From: Glomus cerebriforme
Lineage: Eukaryota; Glomeromycota; Glomeromycetes; Glomerales; Glomeraceae
Length of the DNA stretch: 11,495 nt
Direction of reading: 5' to 3'
Assembly (NCBI GenBank): GCA_003550305.1
Contig: QKYT01001146.1
Coordinates: 12,704 to 24,198, forward strand
Shown: positions 1 to 8,604 of the stretch, one piece after another
How the letters are laid out: every line of letters begins with the position of its first letter
Position numbering within the stretch: position 1 is the stretch's first letter
Notes under the pieces: model-generated
What the model saw: only the letters and a program-made list of their open reading frames with translations
What the model was told of the DNA's origin: nothing
Database searches by the model: none
Program-made: the position numbers and the translations under genes

Positions 1-122
1 TTTTAAAACTAATAATAAATTTTTACTATTTTATTTGTTTTATTATAAAAATATACATAATAAAATTTTAAAATAATAATCATATCTATTATTCGTTATT
101 CACTTCACTAATACTTAAAGTA

Positions 123-152
123 TCATGTGTAGAAGGCAGGCGCTACACATGA
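123..152. repeat. Perfect 10-bp stem, 10-nt loop hairpin
   Basis: Bases 123-132 (tcatgtgtag) are the exact reverse complement of 143-152, separated by a G+C-richer 10-nt loop. The stem is perfect and stands out in AT-rich surroundings. It could be a decayed mobile-element end or a structured transcript; nothing adjacent supports a particular role. Confidence 0.6.
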
Positions 153-464
153 CCATTAATTATTTAAATTTATTCTGGTTAGATTAGAGTTATATCTTAA
201 AATCATATTAGGAGGGTAAAGGATTAGGATTTAGTGGGTTAGGGTATTTACTTCTCATATGTGGCAGCAAGTGTTGATCAAATATTAATCCCTCCGGATT
301 CAACAACGGTTCCTGGAAACGTTCCCTACCTAGTAAATAATAATTTGTCATAATAAATTAAAAAAGGAAGTTTTTATTTATCAAAAAGATAAGAAAATAG
401 GTTAATTAAATAAAAAACTGCTAACTATCCAATCATTTTTCTTTCTTTTTTTTAAAAAAAAAAA

Positions 465-560
465 TACGCTGTGTGCGGACAATGCAGCATTACGATTTTG
501 GCTAGAATTAACGAAATTTTGGTCAAAATTATGATTTTTATATTGTAATTCAGGCCAAAT
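465..560. repeat. Palindromic 'ttttggc' patch, possible transposon fragment
   Basis: Contains a 13-bp inverted repeat (498-510 against 546-558, 11 of 13 matching) around an almost palindromic 16-mer at 515-530. The same 'ttggYYnnaatt' motif thus occurs three times within 60 bp. A G+C-richer lead-in (gctgtgtgcggacaatgcag, 468-487) precedes it. This resembles the end of a small inverted-repeat element, but no partner end or target-site duplication was found. Confidence 0.3.
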
Positions 561-1039
561 TAAGAAATAAACAAAAACAACATAAAAGAATATCAAAAGA
601 CTGATATTTGTATTATGTTCATGTTTTGTTTTGAACAATTTAAATATTGGTTTTTATAGATTCTGTTAACTTGTTTCATTAATTTAAGATTTTAATAATT
701 TTTATTGTAATAAGTTTGATGAAAATACATAAATTATAAAAAATAAAGTCAAAAAATTCTAAATAATAAACCAAATTTAATATTATAACTACATGTTTTC
801 TGAACTAATAACTATTTATTTTAGATTATTATATATCTATTTGTTCAATTCTAATTTTGTTTTTTATACTCATTTTTTTAATGTTATTTATTCATACACC
901 CAGTTCTTCATATGATGTTCTATTTGTTTCTATATTATTTGTTTATCTATCAATTTTTTCCATCCATAATTTTCACACAACAAACTTTACTTTTTAATTA
1001 TTTTAATTTTTATTTCTCTACGTCATTATTAATTTCTAG

Positions 1040-1700
1040 ATTCATTTTTATATTAACCCATCTATGAAAGCAATGTGATTTATTGTTATCATCATATATT
1101 GCTTGTTCTTTTTGTTAAACCAATTTTTTTGATCATTTCCATCTTATTATCCAATCCTATGTCTTCTTTCAATTCCAATAGACTTTCATCAAAAAAATTT
1201 CACGGTATTTGTTGATAAAAGAGCAATATCCAAAGGTAAAGGATGGTTAGCCGAAGAAATAGTTGGCAAACTTTTCACAAAATTTCTCTTTACAATTATT
1301 ACGAGTATAATCTATATGAAAGTAGATGTTTGCTCAGAAGAGTTGTTTTTTTTCAAGTTCTTTACTGTTTAATTGATGCTGAGCAAACTCCTTATTTCTT
1401 CACTCCTTTTGATAAACTTTTAATGCTTTCTTTAACAACTTCAATCATTAAACACCATTAACTGTTTCAATTCCTGATGAAGTTCCAGTAGATTTCAAAG
1501 ATAAAGGTTGGTCCATCTATTTCCTTTTCCTGTTGTGAATTCTTTAGCTATTTTTTTATTCTTAATGGTCTTCTCATCATTAATATACTGACTGAGTTAT
1601 AAAGTTTTGGCTGCAAAAATATTGGATGTACTGGAGGAGATACTGGTTAGGGTGGAAATTTGATATTCTTTGAATCTTCACTTTCTCCAAATTTTGACAT
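1040..1700 (-). pseudogene. Decayed protein gene, family unrecognised
   Basis: Read on the minus strand from an ATG at 1700, this stretch gives several protein-like segments that switch frame and are cut by stop codons. It begins MSKFGESEDSKNIKFPP, meets a stop, and continues with a proline-rich segment (PVSPPVHPIF). It then shifts to a basic segment containing KIAKEFTTGKGNRWTN, and after further shifts to segments such as SLPTISSANHPLPLDIALL near 1190-1250. Base composition is less AT-rich than the flanks. I do not recognise the family. The pattern suits a pseudogene whose upstream region abuts the left end of the 1755-8888 element. An alternative is chance open frames in both directions, since the plus strand has a 72-codon open frame at 1243-1461. 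The boundaries are approximate. Confidence 0.3.
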
Positions 1701-1754
1701 GTCTATATTGTATGGTGTCAGTATTACATTGGCTCATAATTAAAGTAATCAATA

Positions 1755-2068
1755 CAGTGTATAAGAAAACAAAGAGGGAATTCTATTCTAAACCAAACTG
1801 GCCAGTTAGGAGAGACTCAACTATCTGCCCAGTTTTTCCTTGCCTGATACGAGGAAGACCTCTATATACAGTATAAGGAAGTTAAGAGAGAGGGAAGAGT
1901 TTAAGGGGAGTAATTTTTAAAAATCAAAAAGTAAATTATAATGTTGGAAAAATGTGTATTTATATGTTAAAAATATAAAATGAATCAAATTTAACAATGT
2001 TACGATAGTTATAATAATAAATTAAGTATGATGAATCACGCCGCTCAAAGAGTCATAGTTTATACTTT
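1755..2068 (+). repeat. Left inverted repeat of the candidate element
   Basis: Matches the reverse complement of the right repeat. The strongest part is 1780-1880, including the perfect 41 bp at 1840-1880. Similarity weakens but continues to about 1940, then reappears at about 2010-2068 (aattaagtatgatgaatcac against aattaagcatgataagtcac, then a shared tagtttatactt). The outer motif TACAGTGTATAAG (1753-1765) is echoed by TACAGTATAAG at 1867-1877 in the same orientation, giving a direct repeat within the inverted repeat. The inner limit is approximate. Confidence 0.7.
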
Positions 2069-2509
2069 TATATGTCATGCAAATCAATAATCAATTAATT
2101 GATGGTTCCGTGTATCATCTATTAGGAGAGCTTGAATGAGTGAAACATTGCGGCGACATTGTAAATAATGGCAATATTGCAATATCATGGTTGGCTTTCT
2201 GATTTCAATATTAACAGACGTTTTGTGAGTTTTGTGAGTCTGAGATATCTATATTTAGTATTATTTAATATACTATAATAATAAATATTACTTCACCATA
2301 ATGAAAATCCAAACAAGTCAATATCTGTGTAATTAATCATTAATAAACATATTATAGCCACATCCTGCATAACTTATCAAAGTTTCAAATTTTATGAACA
2401 AGATCAAAAATTATGAGTCATATTTTATACTATGCTTAAAAAATATAAAAAGAACCTGAAACTTGTTTTTCCCAAATGAAGATAATTAAAATATTATTGA
2501 ATTTAACTG
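2069..2509. other. AT-rich element interior, no gene
   Basis: No supported gene. Two small structures are visible: a perfect 10-bp palindrome gcaatattgc at 2171-2180 and a tandem 9-mer ttttgtgag repeated twice at 2221-2238. A slightly G+C-richer patch at 2100-2160 has no recognised identity. Confidence 0.5.
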
Positions 2510-3150
2510 ATAAGAAAAAACAATTTTATTAACAGAAATGAGGAAACAACTACTGTATATAAAGCAGAAAAATAGAATGTAATAGATCTCAAAGACAAAA
2601 AGAATCTAAGGATAACTCAAATATACAATTGTGACAAGAAGAAAGCAACAAATAAATGGGTGAGTAAGAATTGATGAAGACTAAAAAAATCATTGTGAAC
2701 GAAAATTTCAATTAAAAGAAACAAGGAGAAAGTTAATCATAAGAAAAAATGGAATGTCAATTTGAGGAAAACTAAACTGATAGGGAATAAAAGTGCTTGG
2801 GATATTGGGATCACTTACAAAGTGTGGAAAAAAAAGTGAGAATTATGAATTATTGAGAAATAATGAATGCAATAATTGAATACAAAAAAGTATTCTTATA
2901 ACTGGAAAAGGAACAGTACAAAAAATAAAGTGGAGTATAATTTAAAGTTAACAAATTTTACCATGTTAATTGAAACACACGAAAGCTAATTTAGAATAAA
3001 AAAGTAATAAGTTAGAAATAGAGGTGTAAATTAGAGTAAAACAACAAAAAGAAATCGAACAAGAATAATAAAATAAAATAGAAAGGACAACGAAAGAAAA
3101 AAAAATTAGAAAATGAAAAAAAGTAAAACAATGGAGAATATTTGGAGACT
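2510..3150 (+). other. Purine-rich strand-asymmetric tract
   Basis: The plus strand is dominated by A and G for about 640 bp, with long AAAG/GAAA-like runs and few C residues, unlike the A/T-balanced DNA on either side. Short protein-like pieces can be read on the plus strand (for example LIGNKSAWDIGITYKVW near 2780-2830), but stops are frequent and no frame stays open. It may be a decayed Lys/Glu-rich coding region or a simple low-complexity tract. A similar tract lies outside the element at 8940-9660. Confidence 0.45.
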
Positions 3151-3825
3151 GTTAATAGAATCAGATAAATAATATTTGGATAACAGTTAGTAAAATTAAT
3201 GATTTATTAGAATAGAATAGATTAGAGACATTTAATTAAATTAAACAAATGAACAATTAATAATTGTGAACAAACATTTATTTATTGCATTTAATAAAAA
3301 TCATTAAAACAAAAAAAAAAGAAAAACCTATGACAATACCTTGCAAAATAATAGAAATGTTTAAACAATTTTTTTGAAGGTTTAATAATTTTTCAGATTT
3401 AAAATTGTAAATTGTAATAGGTATTCTAGTTTTGGGATGATAACTTTGTTGATTATATAAATTAGGACTTTATACTTTTATGCATTATACAAAAATTAAA
3501 AAGTCTAAAATCAATTAGTATTTAAAACAAATCAAAATCATAATGTTTTTACAATCAATGGTACAGTAAATTTATACACCAAATATAAAATCCAAGATTA
3601 TTTTCGATTTTAGAAATAAATATTAAAGTTGTAACTTATCCTGTAATATTTGCTATAAGAAGCGTTATTGTTCAATTTATCAATTAAAATAATAAATTTT
3701 CTACTGAGACTATTTTCGTGATACAAGAAGCATATGTTTAGATTTAAAAATAATAGTTTATCAAACTATCACAGAAGTTTCTATGAAAAAAAATATCATA
3801 ACAAATTTCATCTTAATAGAGTATC
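3151..3825. other. AT-rich region upstream of the NTPase gene
   Basis: No coding region is supported. It was read specifically for an upstream exon that could supply a secretion signal or Crinkler-type header to the downstream gene; none was found. The tract is A/T-dominated with homopolymer runs. Confidence 0.5.
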
Positions 3826-3880
3826 CTACGCGTAGTGATAAATTCTGACTCATCAATCAACTTTTAAATAATTATAAATA
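3826..3880 (+). promoter_or_regulatory. Likely promoter: MCB-like, bZIP-like and TATA motifs
   Basis: A TATA-box match TATAAATA sits at 3873-3880, 41 bp before the chosen ATG at 3922, which would place transcription start about 20 bp or less before the start codon. Upstream lie a perfect palindrome ctacgcgtag (3826-3835) with the ACGCGT core of the fungal MluI cell-cycle box, and TGACTCA (3846-3852), the core of Gcn4/AP-1 bZIP sites. The TATA spacing is the useful evidence; the two other motifs are short and their use is inference. Confidence 0.45.
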
Positions 3881-3921
3881 GAGAAAATTTTATTTTACCA
3901 TTTCCACAAACTCGCTTAACT

Positions 3922-5922
3922 ATGTCTGCAACTATTGACGAAATAAAAGAAACGAATAAAGAAAATCTTGAGAACAAAAAAAGAAAGACTGAGAAAAAAT
4001 GTAAGAATATGTAAATCTCATAGCATGTTTAATACACGTCATCCTTATAAATATTTCTGTTTGATTAGTGTTAAGATCGAAAAGTAAGAAATGGACAGTA
4101 AATGGAGTTATATTGCCAGAGTATCGCGATCTAGTTTACTTTGTAGATCCATCAGCTGGGAATATTTCTCTGATTGAAAAAATTAAAGGTGGTGATTATG
4201 TGAGATTGTATGGTCCGCGAGCTTCTGGTAAATCTACTCGTGTATGGCGAGCTATGGAACAGTTGGGAGATGAAAATTACAAATGCATCTAGTAAGCAAG
4301 TTAGATTCTTGATCGAGTCTTTTCATATTAATTGTAATTACATAATCATTCCTTTATTTTTCTTCCGAATAGCGCGAATTTTGAGGATATTGACATCAAT
4401 AACGAACAACTTTTCTGGAAGTCTCTTGGTGAATGTATCGATATTGAGTCTATCAATAATTCCAACAGTTTCCGAAAAGCATTTTCCAAAGACAACCAAA
4501 CAAGTCCAGTAGTTATATTCTTTGACGAATTTGATGTACTGCTCGCTAAGAAAGCGAAAGATGTTCGTGTGTCATACCTAAAAACAATTCGCGGTATTAA
4601 ACACAACAAATCAAAGTACGCAATTCAATCTATTGTCGCGATTGGCACGTTTAGCATCTTGAAGCTCAACCAGGAGGATGAGTACATATCTCCTTTCAAT
4701 GTCATGGATAACCTCGAAGTCTTGACTTTCAACAGTGAACAAGTAAATATTCTATACGAAGAATTTGCTGATATGAAAAAACTGATCATTGATCCTCTGA
4801 TTGTCCAAGAAATTTATACACAGACTAACGGGTATGTTATGTCAGATATATTGGTTGTTATATTTTCACGAATATTTATTATATTTTTTCAACAGGCATC
4901 CTGCTTTGGTTTGTCTATGTGGCCGCTTTATTGATGATCACACCACTCGTGGCAAGAAGCTCAATCACACGGATTGGCAAAGCTTTTTATTTAGGTCATC
5001 ATTGCAGAATGAAATTGCGTTCTATCCTACTATTGGAAGGATGTTAAACAGGCTGCTTGATTATTACGTAAAAGACAGTGTGGATTTTCTGCGATCGCGA
5101 TTTTTGCCTGCTGATTTCGATTCCAAAAAACTCATTTTAGATAATGAGATCAAACATGCCAACTTTCTCTCTGCTGAAGGTGTTCTGAAGTCCGTATCCC
5201 CTGCCGATAACATTTTCGTGATGTCTTCACCGATCTTGCGTTCCGTGATCCTGATACGTGTCATATCCGTGATCTATCCGACCCATCCATTAATAGAAAT
5301 TCCGAGACGTTCAGATAAAAGCATTAATATACTCGAGGCCTTAAAGGATGCCGTCCGCGTCTTTGATAGAAAAAATATGAGATTGGCGGTTTCTCATTCG
5401 TACAAGACGGCGAAATTAGCTGTTAACGGACTTTATAACCAGTTAGTTCCACGAGAAAGTGTCTACCAGCAACATTTAACTGCAATTTTTCATAACTGGT
5501 TTGGAACATTGTTGTTTGAGGTCATGCCACAATACCATTCTCGAGGATATTTAAATAAGCACATATACACGGATCTAGTAATTACGGCGCCAAAGGGATA
5601 CCCTCAAGAACCAACAGCCATTCTTGAGATTCTTGCAACATCGACTGGAACCGAGCTAGAAGAGCATTTCGAACGACTTTTAAATTACGTAAGTTCATTT
5701 AAGAATCTCAATATTCGTGATATTTGGATCGTCCACTTTACCTGCGCGGATGACTTTGTAAAAGGACTTAAATGGCCAACCTTAAAGCAAGAAGCGACCG
5801 GCCTTAATACAGTGCATTTTTGGCACGACCTTGAATTCAGAACCGTAAGAATAAGCGCGCGCTGGAGAGATGAAAATGGACAATATCAAGTCAATTTTAA
5901 TGAACAATTATTTTCAGAATAA
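3922..5922 (+). CDS. CR/Crinkler-type P-loop NTPase with C-terminal REase-like domain
   Basis: Four-exon gene: exons 3922-4000, 4069-4291, 4373-4831 and 4896-5922; introns of 68, 81 and 64 nt are all GT-AG and keep frame, giving 595 residues. The ATG at 3922 follows a TATA box and leads into the frame that splices cleanly. Residues 1-34 are charged with basic clusters (KKRK at 19-22, KSKK at 31-34), suggesting nuclear targeting; there is no signal peptide or membrane segment. The NTPase has Walker A (G75 to T83, with GKST at 80-83), Walker B at 147-153 (VVIFFDE), a sensor-like strand ending IGT at 191-193, and a GHP motif at 254-256 as in archaeal-type/STAND-like ATPases. A helical region follows. 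The C-terminal part resembles a PD-(D/E)XK nuclease fold: E441, D480 in TDLVI, E498 in AILEILA, then E510-H511, R514 and Y518 on a helix; position 500, where ExK has lysine, is leucine. Members of this class are proposed NTP-dependent nucleic-acid-targeting effectors; substrate and site of action are unknown here. The gene is richer in G+C than its flanks and intact. Confidence 0.85.
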
Positions 5923-6776
5923 TTATTATATATTGCTTCTGTATTTTATTGCAAATGATGTTTAACTTTCCATTAAATTAGGTATCAAAATCAACATAAA
6001 TTAAAATTACATTTATTGTACCAAAAAATTATAAAAGCTGAATAAAAAAAAAAGTTAAAAAAGTTGACATTTAGTTTTATAAATTTTGCATCCAAATTAA
6101 TGCAGAATAACCGCCTATAAATGAACGATTACAATTTGTAGACCTTTCCAGTTGTAAATACACTCAAACAAAACACGAGTACAATGCTGGGAACAATTTT
6201 ACCACTAATATGATCTAAAAAAGTACTTTTTTAATAAATATTTATTTTTCTGGGGTTTAATGACTGAGAATTTTTAAAGCATGTGAATTCCTATTTATTA
6301 TTCAGCTATATGTCACCAATGTGGCTTAGAATTATGCACAATGGTATGTACGTTGAAAAATTCCTTAATTAGTGTATGAAAAAAGAAGCTGTGGCTATAG
6401 CTTTTCGAATATGCAATATATATACTGTACATTAGGTTTGCTAAAGATCACGAAAATGGCCAGAGTTAGTAAAATCAAAATTTTGCATTTTTTCAAAAAC
6501 TATTGGAACAACACCCTTTTTAAACTATGAGAAACTTGTTCTATTCATAATTTACATATAATAAAGGTGTTTATATTATGAATAAATCAATATTTCAGTC
6601 AAAAATTTTGAAATTTAAAAAAAAAATTTCATGTACTAATTAATCACCACCGGTGATGTTTAGCAATTTCCATTTTAAAAATACTTGTAATTTAATTTTC
6701 ACTGAGATTTAATAAATATTCATGAGGTTGTATGTGATTTTTATAAAAAACAGTATTATCTTTTAAAGTTTTTGAA
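5923..6776. other. 3' flank and AT-rich element interior
   Basis: No further gene is supported. The first ~120 bp is probably the 3' untranslated region of the NTPase gene. The rest is AT-rich with homopolymer runs. A stretch at 6693-6735 (cactgagatttaataaatattcatgagg) resembles the tail of the repeat units that follow and may be a partial leading copy. Confidence 0.5.
6041..6046 (+). terminator. Candidate polyadenylation signal AATAAA
   Basis: An AATAAA hexamer lies 119 bp after the stop codon of the NTPase gene, followed directly by an A run. It is the nearest canonical signal on the plus strand, but the hexamer arises easily by chance in DNA this AT-rich. Confidence 0.35.
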
Positions 6777-7230
6777 CTTTTTCTTTTTATGCATACAGAG
6801 AATTTAAAGTTAATTTCAGCACTTTTGTATTAAGTTAATTATTCTTGGAAGATTATAAAAAGATGTTCATCAAGGTTGATTTTACCTGTATCTGAATTAT
6901 TATAGATATAAGTCAAATATTCATGGAGTTACTGGTGTGTTATAACTGTACTAATTTTCGAATTTCTGTTTTTGACTTCAGAGCGTAATTTTGGCACTTT
7001 GATTATATGTAAATCACTTTTGGAAGATTAAGAAAAGTGTTCAGTGAGATAGAATCTACATGCATCTAAATTTCATAATTATTGGATTAATACTCACAGA
7101 GTACATGCATTTTTCGCACTTTTAATTTTTTGTTCAAGTTAATTATAATATTCTTGAATAACAGTTATTTCAGCAGGATTAAACTTACATTTACATTATG
7201 ATTGGATTAATATTTAGTTGTTGGATATTA
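6777..7230. repeat. Degenerate tandem repeat, about three copies
   Basis: Three diverged copies share an order of motifs: 'cagag', a gcactttt core (starting at 6819, 6994 and 7116), a 'tcttggaagatta' segment, 'gttca.tgag', an 'acatgtatct.aatt' segment, and a tail like 'attggattaatattca.ggagt'. Copy spacing is about 175 then 122 bp, so the third has lost part of its head. The copies are diverged, with many substitutions and indels. Nothing indicates coding. It could be an old satellite-like duplication within the element. Confidence 0.45.
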
Positions 7231-7606
7231 GCAATTTTATTATGATATTAATTTTCAAAAAAAAAAAAATAAAGCATTTTTAAATAAATCTAATAAAGTC
7301 AAATAAATTTATCACTTGATTTTAAAGCCATCAAGCTATCATAAATTATTGTTATTGGAGATTACTAACACCAATTTTTTTCTTTTAAATCTTAGGCTGA
7401 TAGGTATAATTATTTAAAATATACTCCTTTTAATATAATTCTATTACAGTTATAGGTGATGGTGAATCCTAATTTCAATACTTCACTAGATAGTTTATAC
7501 CAGTAATAACATAATTTTAAATTCACATTTATGTTCTATTTTTTTTTAAATACAATAAATTATAAATTCTAGATCTTTTTCATTTCGTGTCAAAGAAATT
7601 TGACAG
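7231..7606. other. AT-rich element interior, no gene
   Basis: A/T-dominated DNA with poly-A and poly-T runs. No open frame, repeat or RNA gene recognised. Confidence 0.5.
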
Positions 7607-8051
7607 CTAAAACAATAATGATTTTTGTCCACAGCTATTTACAATAATGTTACAATCAGCATCCTCGTTGCTAATGTTAGTGGAGCATTTTCGTAAATAA
7701 CATAAATTTTTATGCAATCTCAGTTCTTAAAATTCTTTAAAGGTTATTTCGCCTCATTAAATATAAAATTAAACTGTCTTACTTCAAATATGTCACAGTT
7801 TTTTTTTGAAGTTTTGAAGAATTTTTTACTATAATCTTTAAAGCCTGAATAGTTTTACTTATTACAATATTTGATTCTTTAAAATAACCTCTTACACTCA
7901 AAATTAAAAGAGATTGAATTGAATTTCTAAAATCTTCAGATTCTATAATATCATCTACCACTTCAATAAATTATTTGGCTAATTTGACTTTTAAAGATAC
8001 CTTACTATATTCAATATTCGATATATTTGAGTAAATTTCCAACTGATATTC
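7607..8051 (-). pseudogene. Minus-strand spliced gene or relic, function unknown
   Basis: The central segment (7960 down to 7783) encodes a coherent helical-looking peptide beginning VDDIIESEDFRNSIQSLLIL. A GTAAGA donor at 7782 and an AG at 7719-7720 define a 64-nt intron that joins it in frame to 36 more codons (LHKNLCYLRKCS..., with NEDADCNIIVNSCG) ending in TAG at 7607-7609. Upstream, 26 further codons are open to 8051. Their stop at 7971-7973 would be removed by a possible 45-nt GTAAGG...AAG intron (7961-8005), whose removal also creates an ATG in frame. No first exon was found above 8051. I do not recognise the family. It could be a small active gene, an exon remnant of a larger one, or a relic of element-encoded machinery. 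Chance is not excluded in such AT-rich DNA. Confidence 0.3.
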
Positions 8052-8604
8052 CTACCTAAATCAAATCAAAACATTAAATCATCATAGAAGTGAATGATTG
8101 CGCCATGAGATCGTCTAAATTGCTGTACCACAAAAATGTAAAAAAATTATTTGCAATTGTCAGAGATCAAAAAACCAAATTATCAAATTGTATTAGGAAT
8201 AATGATAATAATCATCACTAATTAATATCTTTTCAACTAATCATGTGATGTTATCATTCCAGAATGACTACTTTTTAAATCGTTTTGTGCACTTAAAAAT
8301 TAAGTCCATCTATTTACTTATTTTTCAACTGTCTACCGATCTTTTAAACTATCATATTCTATTCTTAAAAGAAATAAAACCTTTCTAGCATCAACAAGGA
8401 TCCTGTGGATTTTTTTTTAAAAAATATAGTAATTTTGAAGTTAACCTTTTTAATGGTATTACAATCAAAAAGAAGTAGTAATGTATCACGCAAAATGTTT
8501 TTTTTTTATTTGTCACATGAAAAAAATTCTATAATATGTTAATGACTCATGATTTCACCATAGTATTAACGAAATATGGAATTTAATAATTGCCACATAA
8601 TATA
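8052..8604. other. AT-rich element interior, no gene
   Basis: No supported gene. A 10-bp inverted pair occurs near the right repeat: tatcacgcaaa at about 8484-8494 against ttgcgtgatg at 8631-8640. A short protein-like piece (SNLDDLMAQSFTSMM) can be read on the minus strand at about 8088-8135, just upstream of the 7607-8051 relic, but it does not join to it through a clear splice pair. Confidence 0.4.

Larger units (their letters stand above)
1..1039. other. AT-rich intergenic region, no gene seen
   Basis: No convincing coding region on either strand. Positions about 200-330 are less AT-rich than the rest and hold a near-perfect inverted repeat (305-313 against 315-323, 8 of 9 bases) but no tRNA, 5S or protein that I recognise. 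The longest open frame here, on the minus strand at 402-638, runs through an A/T homopolymer and a palindromic patch and is probably fortuitous. The hairpin and palindromic patch are listed separately. Confidence 0.6.

Noticed and set aside
221..244. Telomere-like text (ggattagg...gggttaggg)
   Set aside because: Only one exact TTAGGG-type unit with irregular spacing; too short and degenerate for an interstitial telomere.
281..330. Possible tRNA B-box (ggattcaacaacggttcc)
   Set aside because: It lacks the GGTTCGANTCC core and no cloverleaf can be folded around it.
402..638. 78-codon minus-strand open frame starting with ATG
   Set aside because: It runs through a homopolymer A/T run and a palindromic repeat patch, has hydrophobic low-complexity composition and no recognisable domain.
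1243..1461. 72-codon plus-strand open frame
   Set aside because: It overlaps more protein-like segments on the opposite strand and has no domain, promoter or neighbour supporting it.
1670..1876. 68-codon plus-strand open frame across the left inverted repeat
   Set aside because: Its C-terminal half is the repeat itself, and the copy at the right end does not preserve the frame.
4210..4609. Open frames overlapping the NTPase exons on both strands
   Set aside because: They are out of frame with Walker A and Walker B, cross predicted introns and mirror the real coding sequence.
5064..5264. 66-codon minus-strand open frame within exon 4
   Set aside because: Antisense shadow of the NTPase gene, with no independent evidence.
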